From Intestinibacter bartlettii (GTDB lineage Bacteria; Bacillota; Clostridia; Peptostreptococcales; Peptostreptococcaceae): a stretch of DNA of 64,000 bases. The stretch covers positions 1,364,001 to 1,428,000 of the forward strand of contig CP102273.1 in NCBI GenBank assembly GCA_025148965.1. Direction: 5' to 3'. Positions within the stretch are counted from its first letter, which is position 1. Every line of letters begins with the position of its first letter. The position numbers and the translations under genes were made by a program. Positions 17,730 to 24,958 of the stretch are shown in pieces. The notes under the pieces were generated by a model. That model was not told the DNA's origin and made no database searches. It saw only the letters and a program-made list of their open reading frames with translations.

Positions 17730-17810
17730 TACATTGTACAAATGTTTAATTACAAACAGAATTATATTTTGATTTATATTTAGATTGACTGAAATTAAGG
17801 AGAGGATTAT

Positions 17811-18596
17811 ATGGCAAGCGAAGTACTACAAAAAACTAGAAGAATAAATAAAACTCTACAAACTAGTAGCGGAAGCAAAGTATCTTTCGACAAATTAGCT
17901 GAAACATTAGGCGAAGTTTTAGATGCTAATGTTTACGTTTTAAATACAAAAGGAAAAGTTTTAGGTTTATATTTAACTGATATACAAGACAGTTCAGTTA
18001 TAATAGATGAAGATACAAAGCAAAAAAGATTTTCAATTGAATACAATGAAAGTTTACTTAAGATATCAGAGACACTAGAAAATTTAACTGGAGATGAACT
18101 TGTTAGGTTATTCCCAGAAGAACATGTAAGAAGTGAAAAATATCTTACTACTGTTCCAATACTAGGAAGTGGACAAAGATTAGGTTCATTAGTGTTAGCT
18201 AGATATAAAAAAGCTTTCAATGACGATGATTTAGTTATATCAGAATACAGTGCTACTGTAATAGGTATGGAAATATTAAAATCTTTAAGTGAAGAAATGG
18301 AAGTTGAAATGCGTAAAAAAGCAGTAGTTCAAATGGCAATAGGAACACTTTCTTATTCTGAACTTGAAGCAGTTGAGCATATATTCAATGAACTAAATGG
18401 GAATGAAGGTCTATTAGTAGCTAGTAAAATAGCAGATAGAGTTGGAATAACAAGATCAGTAATAGTAAACGCTCTAAGAAAATTTGAAAGTGCAGGCGTT
18501 ATTGAATCAAGATCTTTAGGTATGAAAGGTACTCATATTAAAATACTTAATGATAAATTAATACCTGAACTAAAAAAAGTAAGAAATAATTATTAA
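17811..18596 (+). CDS. codY: GTP-sensing global transcriptional regulator CodY
   Basis: CodY represses nutrient-acquisition, virulence and sporulation-linked genes when GTP and branched-chain amino acids are plentiful. The 261-aa protein has the N-terminal GAF effector domain (~1-155: [52 protein letters not shown]) and the C-terminal winged HTH with [50 protein letters not shown] precedes the ATG. It has its own promoter and terminator. Its location after topA is shared with B. subtilis, where codY follows clpYQ/hslVU downstream of topA; hslVU is absent here. Confidence 0.98.
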   Translation: MASEVLQKTRRINKTLQTSSGSKVSFDKLAETLGEVLDANVYVLNTKGKVLGLYLTDIQDSSVIIDEDTKQKRFSIEYNESLLKISETLENLTGDELVRLFPEEHVRSEKYLTTVPILGSGQRLGSLVLARYKKAFNDDDLVISEYSATVIGMEILKSLSEEMEVEMRKKAVVQMAIGTLSYSELEAVEHIFNELNGNEGLLVASKIADRVGITRSVIVNALRKFESAGVIESRSLGMKGTHIKILNDKLIPELKKVRNNY

Positions 18597-18610
18597 TCTA
18601 TAGATTTATC

Positions 18611-18645
18611 AAAAAATCCTTCTTTATTATAAAGGAGGATTTTTT
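18611..18645 (+). terminator. Terminator after codY
   Basis: AAAAAATCCTTCTTTA pairs with TAAAGGAGGATTTTTT. Confidence 0.85.
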
Positions 18646-18687
18646 GATATACAAATACATAAATAGATTATTAGATAAGGAGGCAAT

Positions 18688-19959
18688 ATGCAACCCTTAG
18701 CAGATAGATTAAGACCAGAAGCAATAGAAGATATGGTGGGGCAATCTCATATAATTGGAAAAGGTAAAATAATAAATAGATTAATTGAAAATAAAACAAT
18801 ACCAAATATGATTTTATATGGTCCACCAGGGACAGGAAAGACAACATTAGCTAATATAATAGCTAATGTAACAGGTAAAAAGTATATAAAACTAAATGCT
18901 GTTAATTGTGGAGTTAAAGAGATTAAAGATGCTATAGACAACAGTAAAAGAGATTTGTTTTCCTACAATGGAATAATACTTATGTTAGATGAAATTCAAG
19001 CACTAAATAAAAAGCAGCAACAGTCGCTATTAGAAGTAATTGAAGAAGGTTCTGTAACTTTGATAGCAAGTACAGCAGATAATCCTTATTTTGTAGTTTA
19101 TAAGGCGATACTTAGCAGAAGTACTATATTTGAATTTAAACCTATACAAAAGGAAGATATATATATAGGGCTTAAAAGGGCAATAAACAGATTAAAACCT
19201 CTTTATACTTATGAAAGTATAACTGCTGAAGATAGTGCATTAAGATATATATCTGAGACTTGTAATGGTGATATGAGAAGTGCACTAAATAAGTTAGAAC
19301 TAGCTTTTAACTTAGGTATAGATATCGGAAGTAATAGTGTAAATATAACATTAGATGATGTTGTTAATTCTTCTAGTATGAAGATTTTAAATTACGATAA
19401 TAAAGGTGATGATAGCTATTCGGTTTTATCTGCATTTCATAAATCACTTAGAGGTTCAGATGAAAATGCAGCTCTACATTATTTGGCTAGACTTATAAAA
19501 TCACAAGATATGCAATCGATAATAAGAAGGCTTTTATGTGTCGCGAGTGAAGATGTCGGTCTTGCAGTTCCACAAGCAATTACAATAACTAATGCATGTG
19601 TTGACTCTGCACTAAAACTTGGATTTCCAGAAGCAAGACTGCCATTAGCACAGGCGACAGTGTATTTAGCAAGATGTCCAAAATCAAATTCAGTTGCAGA
19701 AGCAATTGATATTGCATTATATGATTTAGACAATATAGAAACAGGAGAGATTCCTGACCACCTAAAAGATGCTCATTATGCAGGAGCAAAAAAATTAGGT
19801 AGAGGAGTTGAATATAAATACCCTCATAATTATCAAAATAACTATGTAAAACAACAATATCTTCCTGATGCTATAAAGAATAAAAAATATTATAAAGCCG
19901 GAAATAATAAAAATGAAATGGCTTATGAGCATTATTGGAACAGTTTAAAAAATAAATAA
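18688..19959 (+). CDS. rarA: Replication-associated recombination protein RarA (MgsA)
   Basis: RarA is an AAA+ ATPase related to clamp-loader subunits and RuvB, acting at stalled replication forks with SSB. The 423-aa protein begins PLADRLRPEAIEDMVGQSHIIG. Walker A is GPPGTGKTTLANI (~45), Walker B is ILMLDEIQALNKKQQ, and sensor 1 is IASTADNPYFVV. The C-terminal tetramerisation domain contains LARLIKSQDMQSIIRRLLCVASEDVGLA. Typical length. AAGGAGG precedes the ATG. It is a monocistronic unit between two terminators. Confidence 0.96.
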   Translation: MQPLADRLRPEAIEDMVGQSHIIGKGKIINRLIENKTIPNMILYGPPGTGKTTLANIIANVTGKKYIKLNAVNCGVKEIKDAIDNSKRDLFSYNGIILMLDEIQALNKKQQQSLLEVIEEGSVTLIASTADNPYFVVYKAILSRSTIFEFKPIQKEDIYIGLKRAINRLKPLYTYESITAEDSALRYISETCNGDMRSALNKLELAFNLGIDIGSNSVNITLDDVVNSSSMKILNYDNKGDDSYSVLSAFHKSLRGSDENAALHYLARLIKSQDMQSIIRRLLCVASEDVGLAVPQAITITNACVDSALKLGFPEARLPLAQATVYLARCPKSNSVAEAIDIALYDLDNIETGEIPDHLKDAHYAGAKKLGRGVEYKYPHNYQNNYVKQQYLPDAIKNKKYYKAGNNKNEMAYEHYWNSLKNK

Positions 19960-19962
19960 TAT

Positions 19963-19992
19963 AAAGGGCAAACTTTTAGTTTGTCTTTTTTT
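19963..19992 (+). terminator. Terminator after rarA
   Basis: AAAGGGCAAAC pairs with GTTTGTCTTT (one bulge) and is followed by T's. Confidence 0.75.
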
Positions 19993-20024
19993 GTTGCTTA
20001 AAAAATTGGTAATATCTATAATTA

Positions 20025-20053
20025 TTGATATAAAAACTTTATTATTTTAAATA
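20025..20053 (+). promoter_or_regulatory. Promoter of the GNAT gene
   Basis: TTGATA (20025-20030), 17-base spacer, TAAATA (20048-20053). Confidence 0.5.
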
Positions 20054-20103
20054 GAAAACGACAATAATAGGGCAGAATAGTTATTTGGATTTGGGGGATT
20101 TAG

Positions 20104-20883
20104 ATGATAAAAAGACTAGATAGTAAATATGAAAAAAAAGTCATTGACTATTTAAATATTGAAAAAGAAATCAACACTTTTAATTTACAAGAATTAAAAA
20201 ACTATGGATTTGATAATGTTTTTTATAAGGTATATTCAGATATAGATGAAGATGGAAATATAAAAGGAATTCTTTTTAAATGTTTTGAGTATCTTACATT
20301 TTATTCTTATGGTGAATTTGATGTAGATAAATTTTGTGAATTTATTATTTCAGATATAGAATTTAATGAAATAAGTGGAAAGACAGAATGTGTAGAAGCT
20401 ATAGCAAGAAAATTGGGTTTATTAAAATATAGAAAAGTACACCTATGTAGATTAGATTATATAGATGATATAGAAAAAAATATAAATCCTAATTTGAAAT
20501 TAAAAAAGATAAATATATTCAATATAAAAAAAGTAGTAAAATTATATGAAGAGATAGGGGAATTTCAAAATACTACTATAGAGAGTTTAAGATCTAATTT
20601 AAAAAGTGGAAGAGGATATTGTATTGAAGAAAGAAAAAAAGTAATATCGATGGCTAAATCAACAGCAGAAAATGATAATACAGCTATGATTATAGGCGTT
20701 GGGACGCATCCTGAGTATAGAAATCAAGGTTTAGCAAGTAAATGTCTTATAAGATTGTGTAAAGAGCTTTTAGCAGAAAATATAAAACCTTGTTTATTTT
20801 ATGATAATGAAGAAGCTGGGAAATTATACAGGAAATTAGGATTTAAAACTATAGATAATTGGAGTATATATTATAAAAATTAA
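20104..20883 (+). CDS. GNAT family N-acetyltransferase
   Basis: A 259-aa protein whose C-terminal third is a GNAT acetyl-CoA-binding domain. Motif A is visible as GVGTHPEYRNQGLASKCLIRLC (pattern R-N-Q-G-L-A, ~199-220), followed by PCLFYDNEEAGKLYRKLGFK. The N-terminal ~140 residues are a degenerate second GNAT-like half, common in clostridial FR47-type enzymes. The substrate (small molecule or protein amine) cannot be deduced. GGGGGATTTAG precedes the ATG. It is a single gene with its own promoter. The downstream 20884-20960 stretch has no clear terminator. Confidence 0.8.
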   Translation: MIKRLDSKYEKKVIDYLNIEKEINTFNLQELKNYGFDNVFYKVYSDIDEDGNIKGILFKCFEYLTFYSYGEFDVDKFCEFIISDIEFNEISGKTECVEAIARKLGLLKYRKVHLCRLDYIDDIEKNINPNLKLKKINIFNIKKVVKLYEEIGEFQNTTIESLRSNLKSGRGYCIEERKKVISMAKSTAENDNTAMIIGVGTHPEYRNQGLASKCLIRLCKELLAENIKPCLFYDNEEAGKLYRKLGFKTIDNWSIYYKN

Positions 20884-20964
20884 ATATAAAATATCATAAA
20901 AAATCAAAAAAAGACAAAGCTGTGGTGTAGTATTCGCAATGGTTTATAAAAAATAATTTAATTC

Positions 20965-20979
20965 TGACTAAAATAGTCA
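20965..20979 (+). promoter_or_regulatory. Perfect dyad upstream of the iscR promoter
   Basis: TGACTA-AAA-TAGTCA, 6-base arms and 3-base centre, located 9 bases upstream of the iscR -35. Candidate regulator or activator site; the binding protein is unknown. Confidence 0.45.
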
Positions 20980-20988
20980 AAATTAATG

Positions 20989-21017
20989 TTGACAAAAACA
21001 CTCAAGTATAATACAAT
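20989..21017 (+). promoter_or_regulatory. iscR promoter
   Basis: Consensus TTGACA (20989-20994), 17-base spacer, TACAAT (21012-21017). Transcription would start near 21024. Confidence 0.75.
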
Positions 21018-21034
21018 TATATCGTAAACAGAAA

Positions 21035-21053
21035 TCCTACTAAAAAAGTAGGA
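21035..21053 (+). promoter_or_regulatory. Probable IscR/Rrf2 operator
   Basis: Inverted repeat TCCTACT-(5 A)-AGTAGGA between the predicted start site and the iscR ribosome site. Rrf2-family regulators of iron-sulfur operons commonly autoregulate from dyads at their own promoter, so this is the best operator candidate. Confidence 0.6.
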
Positions 21054-21070
21054 ATAAGAAGGGTGATAAA

Positions 21071-21544
21071 ATGAAACTATCAACAAAAGGAAGATATGGT
21101 CTCAAAGCTATGTTTGAATTATCACTCACTCATAGTAAGGGGCCGGTATCAATAAAAACTATTGCTGCTAAGCAAAATATACCTGAGCAGTACTTAGAAC
21201 AGATTTTTTCAAAATTAAAAAAAGCAAATTTAATAAAAAGTGTAAGGGGTGCTCAAGGAGGATACCTATTATCTAGAAAAGCAAGTGAAATAACAGTGTA
21301 TGATGTATTGACTGTACTTGAAGGGCCTGTGTCAATATCAGATTGCTTACTAGATAAGGACTCATGTGAAAACTCAGACAGTTGTGTAACAAAACTTGTT
21401 TGGGAAAAAATGAGAGACGCAATGGACAACGTTATGAAGTCTATTACACTTTGCGATATGGTAAACAATTATAATGAAACTCATAATATAAATAGGTTAG
21501 AAAATGATATTTATTGTTTAATGAATAATGAAATAAAAAAATAG
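21071..21544 (+). CDS. iscR: Rrf2 family iron-sulfur regulator IscR
   Basis: A 157-aa winged-helix regulator of the Rrf2 family. The DNA-binding domain is at the N-terminus (MKLSTKGRYGLKAMFELS ... VSIKTIAAKQNIPEQYLEQIFSKLKKANLIKSVRGAQGGYLLSR). A cysteine triad DCLLDKDSCENSDSC (~C92, C99, C105) fits the [2Fe-2S] ligand region of IscR-type members, and no second Cys cluster is present. It directly precedes iscS and iscU, so it is very likely the cluster-sensing autoregulator of this operon. AAGGGTGAT precedes the ATG. The C-terminal ~20 residues vary between species. CymR, the cysteine regulator, is a relative but lacks the Cys triad. Confidence 0.92.
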   Translation: MKLSTKGRYGLKAMFELSLTHSKGPVSIKTIAAKQNIPEQYLEQIFSKLKKANLIKSVRGAQGGYLLSRKASEITVYDVLTVLEGPVSISDCLLDKDSCENSDSCVTKLVWEKMRDAMDNVMKSITLCDMVNNYNETHNINRLENDIYCLMNNEIKK

Positions 21545-21557
21545 GGAGATGACTATC

Positions 21558-22757
21558 ATGGAAAAAAGAAGATTATATATGGACTATGCAGCAACTACTC
21601 CAGTTAAACCAGAAGTATTAGAGGCTATGATGCCTTATTATACAACTTACTTTGGAAATGCTTCAAGTTTCCATCAATTTGGGAGAGAAGCAAAAGAAGG
21701 TCTAGATAAAGGGAGAGCTCAAGTTGCATCGTTAATAAATGCAGACCCAAGAGAAGTATACTTTACTAATGGTGGATCTGAAAGTGATAACTGGGCATTA
21801 GAAGGAACTGCTTTTGCAAGAAGAAATAAAGGGAATCATATAATAACAAGTAAAATAGAACATCATGCTATACTTCATACTTGTGAATACTTAGAAAAAG
21901 TACACGGATTCGAAGTGACTTACTTAGATGTTGATGCTGATGGTAAAGTCGACTTAGAACAATTAAAAAGAGTTATAAGTGATAATACAATACTTGTAAG
22001 TGTAATGTTTGCTAATAACGAAATAGGAACTATACAACCTATAAAAGAAATAACAGAAATAGCACATGCACATGGTGCTTTAATGCATACAGACGGTGTT
22101 CAAGCTTGTGGTAACATACCAGTAGATGTTAAAGAATTAGGTGTAGACTTAATGAGTATGTCTGGACACAAAATATATGGACCTAAAGGTATAGGTGCTT
22201 TATACATCAAAAAAGGTGTAAAAATTCATAACTTCATGCATGGTGGAGCTCAAGAAAGAAAGAAAAGAGCTGGTACTGAAAACGTACCTGCGATAGTAGG
22301 ATACGGAAAAGCTGCAGAAATGGCTAAAAATAATATGGAAAACCATGTTAGAGAACTTACTAGACTTAGAGATAAATTAATGTATGGTTTACAAGAAAGA
22401 ATACCACACACAAGAATAAACGGTCATAAAACAGATAGATTACCAGGGACTGCAAATGTATCATTCCAATTTATAGAGGGTGAGGGTATATTATTACTTC
22501 TTGACCAAGCTGGAATAGCAGGTTCTTCAGGTTCTGCTTGTACATCAGGTTCTTTAGACCCATCACATGTACTTATGGCTTTAGGATTACCACACGAATT
22601 AGCTCATGGTTCTTTAAGACTTGTAGTTGGTGACTTTACAACTGAAGAGGATATAGATTATGTATTAGAAACATTACCACCAATTATAGCAAGACTTAGA
22701 GAGTTATCTCCATTATATCAAACATATATAAAAGAACATCCAGAAGAAAATAAATAA
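21558..22757 (+). CDS. iscS: Cysteine desulfurase IscS/NifS
   Basis: PLP-dependent enzyme converting cysteine to alanine and passing persulfide sulfur to IscU (and to MnmA, encoded downstream). From the chosen start it has 399 residues. It begins with YMDYAATTPVKPEVLEAM, has FTNGGSESDNWAL, the PLP lysine in MSGHKIYGPKG (K205), and the catalytic Cys in SSGSACTSGS (C328). The ATG at 21549 abuts the AGGGAG ribosome site, so the ATG at 21558 is preferred. It lies 13 bases after iscR and belongs to the same operon. Confidence 0.97.
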   Translation: MEKRRLYMDYAATTPVKPEVLEAMMPYYTTYFGNASSFHQFGREAKEGLDKGRAQVASLINADPREVYFTNGGSESDNWALEGTAFARRNKGNHIITSKIEHHAILHTCEYLEKVHGFEVTYLDVDADGKVDLEQLKRVISDNTILVSVMFANNEIGTIQPIKEITEIAHAHGALMHTDGVQACGNIPVDVKELGVDLMSMSGHKIYGPKGIGALYIKKGVKIHNFMHGGAQERKKRAGTENVPAIVGYGKAAEMAKNNMENHVRELTRLRDKLMYGLQERIPHTRINGHKTDRLPGTANVSFQFIEGEGILLLLDQAGIAGSSGSACTSGSLDPSHVLMALGLPHELAHGSLRLVVGDFTTEEDIDYVLETLPPIIARLRELSPLYQTYIKEHPEENK

Positions 22758-22899
22758 TATGTTACAACATAAATATAATGGGTAAGTATTAAATAAAGAA
22801 AAATAAAACAAATTAAAATAGATAAGCAATCGGGCTTAAATTGAAAATAACTTATATTAACTACAAAAAAAATAGTGAATATTTAGGAGGAACAAGATT

Positions 22900-23340
22900 A
22901 TGCAATATAGTGATAAAGTAATGGACCATTTCTTACATCCAAGAAATGTAGGTGAAATAGAAGATGCAAGTGGTGTTGGTGAAGTAGGAAACGCTAAATG
23001 TGGAGATATAATGAAAATATTCTTAGACGTAGAAGATGATATAATAAAAGACGTTAAATTCCAAACATTTGGATGCGGTTCTGCAATAGCAAGTTCATCA
23101 ATGGCTACTGAACTTATAAAAGGTAAAAGTATACATGAAGCTTTAGCTTTAACTAACAAAGCAGTAGCAGAAGCTTTAGATGGACTTCCACCAGTAAAAA
23201 TGCACTGTTCAGTTTTAGCAGAACAAGCTATAAAAGCTGCACTAGTAGATTATGCTCAAAAGAATAATATAGAAATACCAGAATTAGAAGGATTTGAACC
23301 AGATCACGATCATGACCACGGTGTAGAAGACGAAGACTAA
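22900..23340 (+). CDS. iscU: Iron-sulfur cluster scaffold IscU/NifU-like
   Basis: The scaffold on which IscS-derived sulfur and iron are assembled. The 146-aa product has YSDKVMDHFLHPRNVGEI, the three ligand cysteines in NAKCGDIMK (~C34), FGCGSAIASSS (~C59) and MHCSVLAE (~C103), and the LPPVKMHCS motif recognised by HscA-type chaperones. The C-terminus ends in a short His/Asp/Glu run (DHDHDHGVEDED) that may bind metal and is not part of the usual core. AGGAGG precedes the ATG, 142 bases after iscS. No hscBA or fdx genes follow. Confidence 0.96.
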   Translation: MQYSDKVMDHFLHPRNVGEIEDASGVGEVGNAKCGDIMKIFLDVEDDIIKDVKFQTFGCGSAIASSSMATELIKGKSIHEALALTNKAVAEALDGLPPVKMHCSVLAEQAIKAALVDYAQKNNIEIPELEGFEPDHDHDHGVEDED

Positions 23341-23360
23341 GAAAATTTTAAAAATAAAAG

Positions 23361-23393
23361 AAAAAATCTTTGGGATACTCTCAAAGATTTTTT
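23361..23393 (+). terminator. Terminator of the isc operon
   Basis: AAAAAATCTTTG pairs with CAAAGATTTTTT around a 9-base loop. Confidence 0.85.
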
Positions 23394-23479
23394 CATGTTT
23401 AACGATAAATTTTTAATAATTAATGCTTTTAAAATTATTGTAAAATAGATATAATATAAAAACGAGGTGATAAACAAAT

Positions 23480-24568
23480 ATGAAAAAGAAAGTAATGATA
23501 GGTATGAGTGGTGGAGTAGATAGTTCTGTTGCTGCCTATTTATTAAAAGAACAAGGATATGATGTAATCGGCGTGACTATGAAGTTATGGCAAGATGATG
23601 AAGAATATGAATTAATAGAAAATGATGGAGGATGTTGCTCTTTAGAGGCTGTAGAAGATGCTAGAAGCGTAGCGCAAAAGCTAGATATACCATTTTATGT
23701 ATTAAACTTTAAAGAAGTATTTAAAGAGAAAGTAATCGATTATTTTATAGATGAATATATAAATGGGAGAACGCCAAACCCATGTATAGCATGTAATAAA
23801 TATATAAAATTTGAAGATTTATATAGAAGAGCTAGACAAATAGGATGTGATTATGTCGCTACAGGTCATTATGCTAGAATTGAAAAAGACGAAGAGACTG
23901 GAAGATATCTTTTAACAAAATCAGTTACAGATAAAAAAGACCAAACTTATGCACTATACAATATGACTCAAGACCAATTAGAACATACTCTACTTCCAAT
24001 AGGAGATTTCGAAAAAGAAAAAGTAAGAGAGATGGCAAAAGAACTTGGGCTAGTAGTTCATAATAAACCAGATAGTCAAGAAATATGTTTCGTAAAAGAT
24101 AATGACTATGCAAACTATGTAAAAAGACATTCAAATGCTAGTATAAAAGAAGGTAACTTTGTAGATACTAAAGGTAATGTACTAGGAAGACATAAAGGAA
24201 TAGTAAACTACACAATAGGACAGCGTAAAGGTCTAGGAATAGCCTTTGGAAAACCGATGTTCGTAATAGACATAAATGCAAAAAATAACACTGTTATATT
24301 AGGTGATAACAAAGACTTATTCCAACACAACTTAATTGCAAAAGACGTAAACTTTATATCAATAGAAGATATAAAAGAACCTATAAGAGTAAAAGCAAAA
24401 GTAAGATATGCAGCAAAACCTGCTGATGCTACAGTTTACAAAGTAGGACAAGACAAAATAAAAATCGTATTTGATGAAGCACAAAGAGCTATAACAAAAG
24501 GACAATCTGTAGTTATGTACGATGGAGATAAAGTTGTCGGCGGAGGAATTATAGAAAGTAGTTTCTAA
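23480..24568 (+). CDS. mnmA: tRNA-specific 2-thiouridylase MnmA
   Basis: MnmA thiolates U34 of tRNAs for Lys, Glu and Gln, using sulfur relayed from IscS. The 362-aa protein has the PP-loop [15 protein letters not shown] at residues ~7-21, the first catalytic Cys in [16 protein letters not shown] (~C103), [18 protein letters not shown] and the second Cys in [17 protein letters not shown]-terminal barrel follows ([16 protein letters not shown]). GAGGTGAT precedes the ATG. Its place after iscS-iscU makes functional sense as a sulfur consumer. Confidence 0.97.
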   Translation: MKKKVMIGMSGGVDSSVAAYLLKEQGYDVIGVTMKLWQDDEEYELIENDGGCCSLEAVEDARSVAQKLDIPFYVLNFKEVFKEKVIDYFIDEYINGRTPNPCIACNKYIKFEDLYRRARQIGCDYVATGHYARIEKDEETGRYLLTKSVTDKKDQTYALYNMTQDQLEHTLLPIGDFEKEKVREMAKELGLVVHNKPDSQEICFVKDNDYANYVKRHSNASIKEGNFVDTKGNVLGRHKGIVNYTIGQRKGLGIAFGKPMFVIDINAKNNTVILGDNKDLFQHNLIAKDVNFISIEDIKEPIRVKAKVRYAAKPADATVYKVGQDKIKIVFDEAQRAITKGQSVVMYDGDKVVGGGIIESSF

Positions 24569-24627
24569 TTTAATTTAGTAACTTTTTATGACAAATTTCT
24601 TAATAAAAATAAAAATTAAATTATTTA

Positions 24628-24656
24628 TTGACAAATAGTAATTTATAATTTAAATT
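24628..24656 (+). promoter_or_regulatory. Promoter for the T-box/alaS transcript
   Basis: TTGACA (24628-24633), 17-base spacer, TAAATT (24651-24656), just upstream of the T-box leader. Confidence 0.55.
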
Positions 24657-24682
24657 AATATTAGTAAATAATATTTAAATAC

Positions 24683-24918
24683 AATGAAGAGAAGTAGTAA
24701 GATATTTATATGGCTTTACAGAGAAAAGGTAGTGGTGAGAACCTTTAAGTACAAAATATTTGAAGCAGTCTTGGAGTAGCAATTCGGAGTTTAGTATGAA
24801 TTGCCGGTAGTTACGTTATAGCTAAGGTTTTCCGAAGATACCACTTTTATAGTGGTAATTAGGGTGGTACCGCGAATATACCTCGCCCCTATAATTTATT
24901 ATAGGCGCGAGGTTTTTT
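24683..24918 (+). ncRNA. T-box leader (alanine), upstream of alaS
   Basis: A transcription-attenuation T-box riboswitch that reads uncharged tRNA. Stem I begins near AATGAAGAGAAGTAGTAA. The GGTGAGAACC element is at 24734-24743. The specifier region GAAGCAGTC holds GCA, an alanine codon, at 24765-24767, matching the downstream gene. The T-box proper, AGGGTGGTACCGCG, is at 24861-24874 and would pair with the tRNA acceptor end. A terminator (CCTCGC...GCGAGGTTTTTT, 24881-24918) competes with the antiterminator. Low charged tRNA-Ala should allow read-through into alaS. Confidence 0.95.
24881..24918 (+). terminator. T-box regulated terminator
   Basis: CCTCGC plus CCTATAAT pairs with ATTATAGG plus GCGAGG (one C-C mismatch), followed by TTTTTT. 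It is the off-state of the alaS T-box. Confidence 0.9.
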
Positions 24919-24958
24919 ATTGAAAAAAGATATTTGAAAATTTAGGAGGTAAGATTTC

